Shown: piece after piece, positions 19,594 through 28,019 of the stretch
How positions within the stretch are numbered: position 1 is the stretch's first letter
Layout: every line of letters begins with the position of its first letter
IMG/VR virus record: IMGVR_UViG_3300042560_000226
Location: 1 to 35,574 of that record
Length of the DNA: 35,574 bases
Strand: one strand, 5' to 3'
DNA from: a virus
Translations under genes and position numbers: made by a program
The notes under the pieces: model-generated
Databases searched by the model: none
Seen by the model: only the letters and a program-made list of their open reading frames with translations
Told to the model about the DNA's origin: nothing

Positions 19594-21065
19594 CGCTGCC
19601 CACCAGGCACCGCATCGAGGCGCATCACGCCCACGCGCCAGTCGGTCAAAGAGTCGCCTGTGACCTTCATCTCCACCTGCCTGCCGGTAAAGCGTACCGG
19701 CGTATAAATAGAGTCTATGGTATACGTTTTGGTCGTCTCCGACCCGTTCGGCGCAAATTTCGTAATGAACTGCACGCCGACAGAGCCTTGTGTGTTCTCG
19801 TCCGCGATGAGTTGCTTTGCGACCATCAGTCGATCACCGTCTCCAAACTCTATCGGCCCCGTGCGCGCATAAGGTATGGAGCCATCATAGCCCACACCGA
19901 CCTCGTGCTCGTACACATACCCGTCTGTGGAGACCATGATGGGGTATGCAAACACGCCACGATCCGTGCCGCACGAGCGTCCCAACGAGCCAATCGTCCA
20001 GTGGTTTTCACGGTAATTGTAAGCAACGTAAGAGTCCACCTCTGTATTCGCTGCGCTTGGGTAAAACCACCATATCTCGCCAAATTGATTGTTTGCAACA
20101 GCGTATATTTTAGATCGCTGAGTCTGAGAGAGATTCCCAACAACGTAGTCTAAAACATCGCATTTAATTGGCCGCACGAAGCCGTCGTACATGAAGAAGC
20201 CCGATGGCGACCACCAGTACGCGACAGACTCCACCGCCGCCACCGCTTGCGCGCTAATGATGCCGCAACCGGTTGCAATACGCTCAAAGCCGTACACGAA
20301 CGGCGGGCCTTGGTACTGGGCGGTGTGTACGTCCACGTCGGTGAAAATAAGATTCACACCGCGAAGCCGCTTTGCGGTGACGATAGAGCCGACCGTCTCA
20401 AGCTCAATGTCTCCCGCCTGGTTGGTAATCGCAGGCGTCCACATCGTGTTGTCTTCTTGATCCGACCACGCCACTTTTCGTGCGTTGCCTCCTGCGCCAA
20501 GCGCAAACACGAAACGCTCTGCGGTAACGAGCACGGCCTTATTGCTGACTGGAGCATTGGTCAGCGCCACGGCATCGTTGGACGTGTCCAGATCCCACTC
20601 GTAAATCTTGCCGTCCGCGTTGGAGCAGGCGAGTAGATACTCACCCCAGTTATCCATCGTCCAAGTCGTCGCCGGAGTAATGGTGCCGGTATCCGCTCGA
20701 GGCGTACCGTAAGCGAAGATACCGTATGATCCGCCGCCATAACCAAGATTTAGTACCGCGTCGGCATTTCCAACGGTGAGGCCAGATGGCGTGATGTCGG
20801 TAAGCGTGCCAGACTCGCTCATCGCATACAGCTTGCTATGCGTGCCAATACCAATCCATCGCACATTTGCATTGCTGCGCCATGCGAGCAATCCTCGGGC
20901 CTTACCTGTGAGCTGGCTCGAAGAACGTTTACGCCACCCGCCCACCGGGCGCATGGTGTTTTCGTACCAGCGCACGAGGCTGGCGTCACGCCAGCGGCCC
21001 TTGCTCTGGTAGTCGGTGCCGTTGCGATAAACGCCCGGCTGCAGATTGATGGGAACTAACGCCAA
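19590..21065 (-). CDS. gp10-like packaged-DNA stabilisation / tail hub protein
   Basis: A 491-residue, almost all-beta protein. Repeated Trp- and Gly-rich strands suggest a beta-propeller (MRPVGGWRKRSS; WIGIGTHSKLYAMSESG; GEYLLACSNADGKIYEWD; YWWSPSGFFMYDG). The N-terminal NLQPGVYRNGTDYQSKGRW and overall length match the gp10-like family of P22-type tails (P22 gp10 is of similar size), which plugs the portal after packaging. The gene lies between the tail-fibre and ejection-type genes. Confidence 0.65.
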   Translation of the reverse strand: MALVPINLQPGVYRNGTDYQSKGRWRDASLVRWYENTMRPVGGWRKRSSSQLTGKARGLLAWRSNANVRWIGIGTHSKLYAMSESGTLTDITPSGLTVGNADAVLNLGYGGGSYGIFAYGTPRADTGTITPATTWTMDNWGEYLLACSNADGKIYEWDLDTSNDAVALTNAPVSNKAVLVTAERFVFALGAGGNARKVAWSDQEDNTMWTPAITNQAGDIELETVGSIVTAKRLRGVNLIFTDVDVHTAQYQGPPFVYGFERIATGCGIISAQAVAAVESVAYWWSPSGFFMYDGFVRPIKCDVLDYVVGNLSQTQRSKIYAVANNQFGEIWWFYPSAANTEVDSYVAYNYRENHWTIGSLGRSCGTDRGVFAYPIMVSTDGYVYEHEVGVGYDGSIPYARTGPIEFGDGDRLMVAKQLIADENTQGSVGVQFITKFAPNGSETTKTYTIDSIYTPVRFTGRQVEMKVTGDSLTDWRVGVMRLDAVPGGQR

Positions 21066-21069
21066 GGCG

Positions 21070-21291
21070 TTACTCCTTTGGTGAGGTAAAGAACCAGCCC
21101 TTTACAAGACCGATAAGCAAAGCAAGAGCAGCGCCGAGACCGGCGAGCCATTTGATAAAAGCCACCAGATTTTCAGCCGTCTTCCACGCCGTCGCGAGTT
21201 GCTTTACGTCTGCCTTGAGTTCAGCCATGTCGGACTGCATCAACTCAATATCTTTTCGCAGCATCGCGAGTTCCACTTCTTGCTCCGACAT
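21070..21291 (-). CDS. Coiled-coil plus membrane-span protein (hemolysin XhlA/holin-like)
   Basis: A 73-residue protein. Residues 1-40 form an acidic coiled coil (EVELAMLRKDIELMQSDMAE), and residues about 45-65 one membrane helix (FIKWLAGLGAALALLIGLV), followed by KGWFF and a short tail. This layout matches XhlA-type accessory holins. It lies away from the lysis cassette, among tail genes, so it may instead assist DNA entry or be a second holin. Confidence 0.6.
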   Translation of the reverse strand: MSEQEVELAMLRKDIELMQSDMAELKADVKQLATAWKTAENLVAFIKWLAGLGAALALLIGLVKGWFFTSPKE

Positions 21292-21294
21292 GGC

Positions 21295-21456
21295 TTACTC
21301 CGCAGGCTTCTCTTCCGGCTTCGGCATTTGCGCCTCCACCTGCGCCTTCAGTTTCTGCCAGAGCGGGAACCCGCCCTGCGAGGTCGGCAAAGACCCCAGC
21401 AGATTCACGATAGCAACGGCTTCTTCTAGCGTCATCTCTAACTTTGCTTCTAGCAT
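21295..21456 (-). CDS. Small hypothetical protein (53 aa)
   Basis: ATG at 21456 to TAA at 21295-21297. The product is an amphipathic helix-rich peptide (MTLEEAVAIVNLLGSLPTSQ) with a Pro/Glu/Lys tail. It fills the space between the coiled-coil membrane protein and the 80-residue protein. There are 3 nt between its stop and the next ATG. No recognised family. Confidence 0.55.
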   Translation of the reverse strand: MLEAKLEMTLEEAVAIVNLLGSLPTSQGGFPLWQKLKAQVEAQMPKPEEKPAE

Positions 21457-21490
21457 CTGTTATGCCTTGTAAGTGTTGGTATATGCGTTA

Positions 21491-21733
21491 TTACGCTTCA
21501 ACCGGCGGTACAGGAATGTCTTTCCACGCATCCAGCGCAAGGTTGTAGTAGTACGGCTCGTCACCGAGTACCGCCTGCGTCTGCGGATCGTGCGGAGCCA
21601 GCACACAGCGCCAGTACGACTGGCTGATGCTTTGGCCGTCCTTCAGCACTTCGGTCGTCTTGCGAACGCCGATGCTCTTGGAAGGCAGCACGTTAAACTC
21701 ACTCACATAAACTCGTTCTTCAAACGTAGCCAT
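21491..21733 (-). CDS. Small hypothetical protein (80 aa)
   Basis: A soluble, beta-rich protein (EERVYVSEFNVLPSKSIGVR; SYWRCVLAPHDPQTQAV) with an AAGGAG ribosome site about 7 nt before its ATG. It follows the tail-fibre gene. Small proteins after fibres can be fibre-assembly factors, but nothing more specific is visible. Confidence 0.62.
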   Translation of the reverse strand: MATFEERVYVSEFNVLPSKSIGVRKTTEVLKDGQSISQSYWRCVLAPHDPQTQAVLGDEPYYYNLALDAWKDIPVPPVEA

Positions 21734-21784
21734 TTTTATCTCCTTTGGCTTGGACTGTCCGTCTGCACCGTCCGATGCAGATAA

Positions 21785-24313
21785 TTAAGCAGTTGCCTCG
21801 TAACAACCAGTTATTGTCAATACGTTGTAATTTAAGTTAATTGACATGTCTGAACCTTGAAGCGCGGTTAAACTAACGGCATCGGTGGCTTGTTTGTAAA
21901 GCGTGATAGATGTTGAATTGTTATCAACCATTGCCGTTAAATTTGGCATATCAGTTCCCCACCGAAATTTTTCTCCGATGGCTAATGCTGCGTGTTGATT
22001 TGTGCTGTCATTTGCAGATGTAAATGGCAATCCGGTAATAGTAACGTCGCCAGTTGGGCTGCTTGGGGTTCCTGTCCCTAGGCGAACACGGATGTAAACC
22101 ATTTTTCCGATTTTGATGTACGTTGCACTAGTCAATGTAGCAGTAGCAGAACCGCTAGTGCTAAACGCCCAAGCAGGCGTCCAAGTCCCTTCCTCGTAAT
22201 CGTCCAACGAATTCGCATTCGCCGACGCCACTTGCGTTGCGGGAAAGATAATGCCCACGCCTGCTGCTGCGGTGGTCGTGCCGCCTTTCAGCACATAAGA
22301 GCCAGCCTGCGTGATGCGACCTGCTTCGGCTACGGTTGCGGTGCCGTCTGGAGTTGTTGCAAATGCAATGTCCGTTGGGTTATCACCCGGATCGTGAGTG
22401 CCAGAGGCAATTGCTTGCACCCAAGCATGACCAGTTGGCGTGTTTGACGTAGTGTCGTTTCCGTACCACCACAAACCGCCAAAGTCATTTCCAGTTCCAA
22501 TGCTTGTATCGTTTCGGAAGCAGTTAAAATAACCGCCGCCAGATGTTTGGGCGGTAATGACACCAGCGGATGCTTGAACAGAAGTCGTCCCGCCGACAAG
22601 CAGTTCACCGACAGAGGTGAGGCGCATACGCTCGGCAAAAGTGCCTGAATTTCGCGTGCTAAATGCAATAGCACCGCTTTCGCTGCCGTTCGTGACGTTT
22701 GTAGAAATACCAGAAACGCGACTGTAAATAGTGGCTTGCGCTGCGCTATCTCTACCAGAAAAGTTAATTAAACTTGTAACGTCATCGTTTGCAGGACTTG
22801 CGGAATCGTGAAACACATTAACCTGTGCGCCGCTTGCTCCAGCATCTGTGGCAGTGAACTGCGCCACATCTGTTGCCGCTGATACTTCAAGTTTATAAGT
22901 GGGCAAACTCGTCCCGATGCCGAGGTTGCCGGAGGGGTCAATCGTCATTCGCGTGGCAAACGTAGACGCGCCGTCTTGCGCCCAGAAGTTTAAGTTCGGT
23001 GAATACCCCGAGCCTGCAACGGAGACGGCAGACATACCAGCGGCTTGATAAACGCTGGTGCCATTTCTAACGTACAGCAAATTGCTTGCAAACGAACCAG
23101 TTGTTGCGGACGAATTGTTTGCGTATGTCCCGCAAAATGCCGTATCTCCCGCGCCGGGGTACGCGCCTGCCGTTGAATACAAAGTAGGCGAGACGTATGC
23201 AAGACTAAACAGACCGCTGCCGGTTGCGGGGATTGTGTTTAGGCCGAGACGACCGGAGGAGTCAATTCTGGCCCGCTCACTTCCTGCCGTACTAAAACCA
23301 ATGGCGTTAGTTGTTGGTCTAAAAAATCCAGTATCCGAGTCTACACCCGGCTGGATGCTAGGTGCGGCAGCACTACCATCTGGGCTGCGGATAAATCCGC
23401 TGCTGGTAATTATATTTCCCGCGCCTTGGTAATCCCCATTGACAGTTAACTTTGCTGTAGGCGAACTCGTCCCGATGCCGACGTTAGCAGACGAGTCAAT
23501 TCGCATGGCTTCTACGCCACCTTCCGCAAACGCAATCGTGTCCGCAGCAGGGAAGAAGATGCCGGTGTTGGTGTCGCCGGTTGTGGTGATAGATGGTGTG
23601 CCTACGGCTCCGGCAGGAACAGTCAATACGCCTGTGGAGAGCGTATGTGCACCGCTTGTGAATGTGGTGCCGTCATATGTCAGCGCACTCCCACTCGTCG
23701 CCACCTTGCTGCCGTTCAGATACAGCACGCCGTTGGCGGTGCCGCCGTTAAGCGTGAGGTTGCCCGAGAGAGTCTGCGCGGCGGCGTCAATGGTGCCGGT
23801 CAGCGTCGGGGAGGCCGACATGACGACGTTTCCAGAGCCGGTGATCGCGTTGCTGACCAGCGCCTTTCCAGAGGTCGTGAACACGGCTTGAGAGGCAGTC
23901 AGCGCCGACATAACCGGCGCAGCAGAAACGGTGACAACACCCGTGCTGTCAGCAATCGTCGCCGCAGCCGTGCCATCCTTCGCCTTGACGTTCGTGACTT
24001 CCACGTTCGTCGCGTCTACCGTCGTCGCGTTGACCGCCGTCGAGGTGAGCGTGTTGATGGTGATGGCGTTGATCGTGCCGCCTTCGACCTTATCGCCGCT
24101 GATCTGGTTGTCAGCGAGCGTCAGCGTACCAGCCGACACGTTGAGCGTCTTGCCAGCGCCTACAGTAAGACCGACCGACGTGCCGTTACCGCCAGGGGCG
24201 AAGATGCCGTCGATGGTGTCGAGGTTGGTATTGAGCTTGCCGCCCCAAGTGTCCGCCGAGGCGCCTACCTCTGGCTTAACAAGGGAAAGGTTAGTCGTAT
24301 TCGTATCAGCCAT
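21785..24313 (-). CDS. Tail fibre / receptor-binding protein (842 aa)
   Basis: A long Thr/Ser/Gly/Ala-rich beta-structural protein. The N-terminus ([20 protein letters not shown], then [10 protein letters not shown]) is a common phage fibre start. Fibre motifs recur: [14 protein letters not shown] and [14 protein letters not shown] units and repeated short Thr/Ala strands. The C-terminal domain begins near [12 protein letters not shown] and is a probable receptor-binding head. No S74 signature is seen at its end, unlike the 698-residue protein. It should determine adsorption to host surface glycan. Confidence 0.82.
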   Translation of the reverse strand: MADTNTTNLSLVKPEVGASADTWGGKLNTNLDTIDGIFAPGGNGTSVGLTVGAGKTLNVSAGTLTLADNQISGDKVEGGTINAITINTLTSTAVNATTVDATNVEVTNVKAKDGTAAATIADSTGVVTVSAAPVMSALTASQAVFTTSGKALVSNAITGSGNVVMSASPTLTGTIDAAAQTLSGNLTLNGGTANGVLYLNGSKVATSGSALTYDGTTFTSGAHTLSTGVLTVPAGAVGTPSITTTGDTNTGIFFPAADTIAFAEGGVEAMRIDSSANVGIGTSSPTAKLTVNGDYQGAGNIITSSGFIRSPDGSAAAPSIQPGVDSDTGFFRPTTNAIGFSTAGSERARIDSSGRLGLNTIPATGSGLFSLAYVSPTLYSTAGAYPGAGDTAFCGTYANNSSATTGSFASNLLYVRNGTSVYQAAGMSAVSVAGSGYSPNLNFWAQDGASTFATRMTIDPSGNLGIGTSLPTYKLEVSAATDVAQFTATDAGASGAQVNVFHDSASPANDDVTSLINFSGRDSAAQATIYSRVSGISTNVTNGSESGAIAFSTRNSGTFAERMRLTSVGELLVGGTTSVQASAGVITAQTSGGGYFNCFRNDTSIGTGNDFGGLWWYGNDTTSNTPTGHAWVQAIASGTHDPGDNPTDIAFATTPDGTATVAEAGRITQAGSYVLKGGTTTAAAGVGIIFPATQVASANANSLDDYEEGTWTPAWAFSTSGSATATLTSATYIKIGKMVYIRVRLGTGTPSSPTGDVTITGLPFTSANDSTNQHAALAIGEKFRWGTDMPNLTAMVDNNSTSITLYKQATDAVSLTALQGSDMSINLNYNVLTITGCYEATA

Positions 24314-24324
24314 TTCTCGTTACC

Positions 24325-24990
24325 TCAAGCGGCCTGTAAATAGGCCGGATGTGTTTTCTCTGTCCAAGTCTCTGCCGTGTCTGCGACCGGCGTCCATGTC
24401 TCTGCTGTGTCTGCCACTGGGCTCCACGACTCTGAGGTGTCGGAGATGACCGACCACGCCTTGGCGGTATCGGTCTGCCCCGTCCAGCTCTCTGCCGTGT
24501 CGGGGTCGATCTCCCACTTCTTGCGACCCACGCACGTCAGCGCCGAAGACACCGCCATCGCGCAGGAGGCAAACTGTACCTGTCCGCCTATCACGGTCAT
24601 CGTGGCGGCAGCCTGCAAGGCCGCAGCACCACGCTGAATCCGCTCCGCGCTTGCTGTCAGCGTTGACGCTGCAGAAAGCGTTGCCTCACCCCTCTGAATA
24701 CGCTCCGCCGCAGCGGTTAGCGTAGACGCCGCAGACAAAGCCGCTGCTGCGTTTTGCACCCGATTGGCGGTCGCTGTAAGCGTTGCCGCCGCACTCAACG
24801 ATGCAGCACCCTGCTGCACCCTCACCGCACTCGCCGCGACCGTGGCCGCAGCGTTGAGCGTAGCCGCTCCTTGCTGTATCCGCACGCCAGCGACGGTGAG
24901 CGTCGCGGCGGCGTTTAGCGTGGCTGCCCCCTCTTTAGGGTCTATGCCATAGTTGCCACGCCCATATAAGCCGCTGCCGTATCCGGCCAC
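24325..24990 (-). CDS. Virion-block repeat protein with 7x20 and 5x10 residue repeats (221 aa)
   Basis: The protein divides exactly: 20 N-terminal residues rich in Gly/Tyr (GYGSGLYGRGNYG); seven 20-residue units at 21-160 (consensus about GAATLSAAATLTAxAxRIQR); IDP; five 10-residue units at 164-213 (DTAETWTPVA type); and an 8-residue end. The last 20-residue unit is degenerate and contains two of the protein's few Cys. No enzymatic motif. Regular alternation of small hydrophobic residues fits a beta-solenoid or amyloid-like stack. Position beside the tail fibre suggests a fibre-connector or minor tail protein; the role is inferred. Confidence 0.68.
   Translation of the reverse strand: MAGYGSGLYGRGNYGIDPKEGAATLNAAATLTVAGVRIQQGAATLNAAATVAASAVRVQQGAASLSAAATLTATANRVQNAAAALSAASTLTAAAERIQRGEATLSAASTLTASAERIQRGAAALQAAATMTVIGGQVQFASCAMAVSSALTCVGRKKWEIDPDTAESWTGQTDTAKAWSVISDTSESWSPVADTAETWTPVADTAETWTEKTHPAYLQAA
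24352..24501 (-). repeat. Five tandem 30 bp coding repeats (10-residue units)
   Basis: Each unit encodes DT-(A/S)-(E/K)-(S/A/T)-W-(S/T) followed by three variable residues. Units 4 and 5 are nearly identical, suggesting recent duplication. All are in frame. Confidence 0.8.
24511..24930 (-). repeat. Seven tandem 60 bp coding repeats (20-residue units)
   Basis: Units share A-(T/S/A)-L-(N/S)-AA-(A/S)-T-(L/V) in the first half and (R)-(I/V)-Q in the last three positions. All seven have exactly 20 codons. Conservation is best in the middle units and decays at the C-terminal end. Confidence 0.8.
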
Positions 24991-24993
24991 GTC

Positions 24994-25377
24994 TTAGGCC
25001 AACGTAATGTCGAGATCGCCAGCCGGAACGCGGAACACGTCGCCTAAGGCGATAGTCTTGCTGGCCGTCAAGTTTCCGTAGGCCAGAAGATTACCGCTCG
25101 TCAGGTTGTCAAAGATGCCAACCGCAACAATAGTTCCCCACGATCCAGTCGCGGTCGGGAACTCAATCGCGCTCGTGTTGGAGGCTGTGTCGTTCGTCAC
25201 GGTAAATGCCGCGACCTGTCGAGCATAAGCATTGCCGCTCACCTCGGTGCCACCGCCGGTATCGGTCGGGGCCACGGTGTACAGGCCAAGATACAGCGTT
25301 GATGGCGCGCTATAAGGCACGCCACCAAAGACGTGATCCATTACCTTATTCTCAAGATAATCTGAAAATGCACTCAC
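24994..25377 (-). CDS. Small tail/structural protein of a widespread phage family (127 aa)
   Basis: A beta-rich protein with the recognisable STLYLGLYTVAPTDTGGGTE and VSGNAYARQ segments and a following IEFPTATGSWGTIVAVGIFD, common to minor tail or fibre-associated phage proteins. It probably forms a small beta-sandwich. It overlaps the adaptor gene by 4 bases and precedes the 221-residue repeat protein. The exact virion position is unknown. Confidence 0.65.
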   Translation of the reverse strand: MSAFSDYLENKVMDHVFGGVPYSAPSTLYLGLYTVAPTDTGGGTEVSGNAYARQVAAFTVTNDTASNTSAIEFPTATGSWGTIVAVGIFDNLTSGNLLAYGNLTASKTIALGDVFRVPAGDLDITLA

Positions 25378-26006
25378 GGAATAACCCTCGTCGGTTTGAC
25401 TGTCATAGCGGCGCGGCCTTGGTTAAACGCTGCGCGCTCATTTTGAAGGATCATATCGTTGACCGCAGTCTCATAGAGTGTTGACCACGTTGCAATGCGC
25501 TCGTCATCGCGCAAGTACGGGGCCGCCTGCAATAATGATCCATATAGGTATACGTCAGGGTGGCGCTCGAGTATCCAGTTGGATACGTTGCTGTCTGATA
25601 GCTTCGCAAGCGTTGCGACGTAGGTGATCTCTGCGGTGTACCCGGTATCCGGCGCTGGTAGCACTTCGATCTGGTTTCCGACCAGAGCGAAATACAGCGG
25701 CTTGCCGGTGGTGCGATAGGTGTATTTCTTGGCGTCAAGTTCATCCTCCGTGAGAAACACGAGAGGCTGCACCGGGGCCGTAGAGGTCAGCACCAATGAC
25801 TTGCAAGACAAGAAGTCGGACGGCAGAGCAGAGAAGGGCGTGTCAATTGTAGCGTTGGCGCGCTTCACCATCTTCTGGGTCGGCAGCCGTCGCTCCAACT
25901 GCGCCTCTGCGAGCGTAATGAAGTCTGGGATCACCGAGGTCAGATCGTCTCGGTTGAGCCAGTCTGCGATGCTGCTTCTAAGTGTGCTGTATGATGTTAG
26001 AGCCAC
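25374..26006 (-). CDS. Head-tail adaptor protein (SU10-type adaptor)
   Basis: A 210-residue, helix-rich protein. The start (SYSTLRSSIADWLNRDDLTS) and FITLAEAQLERRLPTQKM match phage adaptor proteins that dock below the portal. So does the central GKPLYFALVGNQIEVLPAPD segment and the late PDVYLYGSLLQAAPYLRDDE. The start overlaps the glycosyltransferase gene by 29 bases. With the portal and gp10-like protein it should form the short tail's neck. Confidence 0.72.
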   Translation of the reverse strand: MALTSYSTLRSSIADWLNRDDLTSVIPDFITLAEAQLERRLPTQKMVKRANATIDTPFSALPSDFLSCKSLVLTSTAPVQPLVFLTEDELDAKKYTYRTTGKPLYFALVGNQIEVLPAPDTGYTAEITYVATLAKLSDSNVSNWILERHPDVYLYGSLLQAAPYLRDDERIATWSTLYETAVNDMILQNERAAFNQGRAAMTVKPTRVIP

Positions 26007-26646
26007 CGTCCACCTGTTCCTTCATCGCCCACGCACCTTCATGCGAATACTCAAAGGTGCCAATGTGTTTGACCTGATGCGAGAGGTCGTGATCGACCAG
26101 CACCTCGTACCCGACCTCACGCGCCTTACGGCAGAAGAACACGTCTTCCCCGATGTAGTGATTCCCAATCGTTGAATAGGGAATCGCAAACCACGGCGCG
26201 TCGAGTTTTTCAAACACCTCACGCTTGACCATCATCACGCCCATGCCGATGTAATCGACCGGCTGCAGACCTTCTGAGTCTGGGGCGGTATACACGCGGC
26301 CTATCTTCCCGTCGTCGTCCATCATCGCCACCGGCTTGACGGGCATACGACGTGTCGCATAGTTCGCGGCCACGATGGGCTTGTCACGCAGAATCAAGTG
26401 CCCGATAGTTTCCTTCGGGAACCTCATATCTGAGTCAAGCCAGAGGAGATAATCTGCCTTCTCCTCGAGTGCTTGACGGGCAAGCTCCATGCGCTGAGAG
26501 GCGATCAGAGTTCCGTGTGACGTGTAAAGCATCACCCGGTCGTCTGTTGTCGCGGTGTGAAATGACATCGCTCGCGCTAGGTCATAGGCAAACGAGGTCA
26601 TCACCGTGTCCCTTGCGGGAACCAAAATCGCAACCGAGCGGCTCAT
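25978..26646 (-). CDS. GT2-like (GT-A fold) glycosyltransferase
   Basis: A 222-residue protein. Its N-terminus is VAILVPARDTVMTSFAYDLA and a DxD-type site YLLWLDSDMRFP (Asp71, Asp73) follows a helix. GMGVMMVKREVFEKL near 134-148 and GEDVFFCRKAREVGYEV near 166-182 (Glu167/Asp168 as base candidates) match family 2 acceptor-side motifs. No membrane span, so it should act in the cytoplasm. It is embedded between the capsid and adaptor genes, coupled by overlaps to both sides, so it is made with virion proteins. It could glycosylate a virion protein or alter host glycan; neither is shown. Confidence 0.75.
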   Translation of the reverse strand: MSRSVAILVPARDTVMTSFAYDLARAMSFHTATTDDRVMLYTSHGTLIASQRMELARQALEEKADYLLWLDSDMRFPKETIGHLILRDKPIVAANYATRRMPVKPVAMMDDDGKIGRVYTAPDSEGLQPVDYIGMGVMMVKREVFEKLDAPWFAIPYSTIGNHYIGEDVFFCRKAREVGYEVLVDHDLSHQVKHIGTFEYSHEGAWAMKEQVDGGSNIIQHT

Positions 26647-26963
26647 ACGCGACCCGCCCGTGTTCTAAATAACTGGTTGTCTCTATCGTTCAACCAAGCC
26701 TTCATCTTCTTGGGATCATCAATGATCCCCTGCTGCTTGAGCTTGTAGAAGAGTGCCATCGGTATCGACGCCACCTTGTTCCACTCGCCCCACCGCGCCC
26801 GTTCGTCGGTCGCGGCATATTGCTTCTTGTTCTGCTCAATCAGGTCGCCGACTTCAAAGACCGTCTCAATCGTGGCCTCATCTTTATCGGCATCGTAGTG
26901 CCACCACTTCGTGGTGCCAGTAGTCGGGTCGTAATCAAATAGACGTTTGCCCGATGAATTCAT
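26643..26963 (-). CDS. Conserved phage protein downstream of the capsid gene (106 aa)
   Basis: A soluble, Trp/Lys/Asp-rich protein (FDYDPTTGTTKWWHYDADKD; ARWGEWNKVASIPMALFYKL) with a possible helical C-terminal part ending in FRTRAGRV. A GAGG ribosome site lies 5-6 nt before the ATG. It overlaps the GT2-like gene by 4 bases. No function is known to me; the position would fit a head-assembly or connector accessory. Confidence 0.65.
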   Translation of the reverse strand: MNSSGKRLFDYDPTTGTTKWWHYDADKDEATIETVFEVGDLIEQNKKQYAATDERARWGEWNKVASIPMALFYKLKQQGIIDDPKKMKAWLNDRDNQLFRTRAGRV

Positions 26964-26978
26964 GCGATCCTCAACTAA

Positions 26979-27006
26979 GGGGCGACGGCCCTATTGCCGC
27001 CGCCCC
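26979..27006 (-). terminator. Strong hairpin after the major capsid gene
   Basis: In the minus-strand RNA GGGGCGGCGGC pairs with GCCGUCGCCCC over 11 bp, including one G-U pair, with a 6 nt loop. On the plus strand the same position would be an A-C mismatch, so the structure favours the minus transcript. No T-run follows. A partial terminator or 3' stabiliser of capsid mRNA is plausible. Confidence 0.5.
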
Positions 27007-27025
27007 CGAGTTTACATCACTACGA

Positions 27026-28006
27026 TCAAGTCGTGGTGAGGTCAGCGGCGAGACCGTGCGCGGCCTCGGTGTTAACCTTCAAGCCCCACTCGACGAGGAT
27101 CATGCGCTTCTCGGCGTCGCCGGTCTTCGCAAGTTCCACAGTCTGGAAGGGACGCAGGAAGGCGACGCTGGCGTACTCAGGGTCGAGCACGAAAGCATCA
27201 CGCTCACGCTGGAAGCGGTTGGGAACAACCGACACCGCGCCGAAGTCGCTAACGTACACGTCCGCAGCGCCGATGATGACACCCGGCTTGTTGCCAGCCA
27301 CATCGCGACGGAGTTCCGCGATACCCGCGAAGCCCGACACGCGCTGCTTGTTGACAGGGCCGACCATCAGAATCTTCGGCGTACCACCAGCGGCCCACAC
27401 CTTCTGAATCACGCTTTTGAGGATCGTCTCAGTGAACGTGCGCAGGTTGGCATCAGTCGCGTCCGTGCGGGTCGCGTTCGGCTGCGTGGTGTACGACGGA
27501 TCAGCGCCGGTCGTGCCCTTGTCCGTGTTGGACTTGATGAAGGCAAGGAGCGAGCCCGTCTTACGAAGCGCCGTGCTAACACCAGCCGAGCCACCCGAGG
27601 CAGCCTGGTTGGTGAGCATGATGCTCTCCATGTCGCGCTTCAGTTCGGCAGAGCGCTTGGCAAGCTGATAAGCCAGCTCCGAGCGACGACCAGCCTTGTC
27701 CACCGACTCAAGCGTGCCCGAGAGGATGAGCGTCTTGCGGCTGACCTGCGTGTAGTTGCCGACACGAACCGTCGCAGTGGTCGAATCGTAGGACGACACG
27801 TCGTCGCCTTCGATCTGCGCGTTGGTCGTCGAAGCGGCGGCGAGCGAGTCCGTCTGCCACTCAAAGAACGTGTTTTTTACGTTCTCGCGACCGATGTTCG
27901 ACATGAACGGTGTCTCTTCGGGCGAAATGTTGTAGATGACATTCGAGAGTGACTCGCGAATGCCCTTCGCGCCGAAGGTATCAAAAGTATTAGCTGTCTG
28001 TGACAT
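27026..28006 (-). CDS. Major capsid protein (DUF5309/SU10-type, HK97 fold)
   Basis: A 326-residue protein. The N-terminal part (KGIRESLSNVIYNISPEETP, then FMSNIGR and FFEWQTDSLA) and the middle (YTQVSRKTLILSGTLESVDK) are characteristic of DUF5309 capsid proteins. Later segments (KILMVGPVNKQRVSGFAG; VYVSDFGAVSVVPNRFQRER) continue the match. Length is normal. A GAGGA ribosome site sits about 10 nt before the ATG. It directly follows the scaffold gene and is followed by a strong hairpin, as expected for the most abundant virion protein. Confidence 0.9.
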   Translation of the reverse strand: MSQTANTFDTFGAKGIRESLSNVIYNISPEETPFMSNIGRENVKNTFFEWQTDSLAAASTTNAQIEGDDVSSYDSTTATVRVGNYTQVSRKTLILSGTLESVDKAGRRSELAYQLAKRSAELKRDMESIMLTNQAASGGSAGVSTALRKTGSLLAFIKSNTDKGTTGADPSYTTQPNATRTDATDANLRTFTETILKSVIQKVWAAGGTPKILMVGPVNKQRVSGFAGIAELRRDVAGNKPGVIIGAADVYVSDFGAVSVVPNRFQRERDAFVLDPEYASVAFLRPFQTVELAKTGDAEKRMILVEWGLKVNTEAAHGLAADLTTT

Positions 28007-28019
28007 TAGTGAAAATTCC

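Noticed and set aside
23645-24343. A 232-codon plus-strand frame rich in Arg and Gly
   Set aside because: It is antisense to the tail-fibre N-terminus, whose sequence is clearly recognisable as a fibre.
26954-27952. A 332-codon open frame on the plus strand opposite the capsid gene
   Set aside because: It is Arg/Val/Leu-rich antisense translation of a clear DUF5309 capsid gene. It has no recognisable domain and no operon context; long antisense frames are expected in GC-rich coding DNA.
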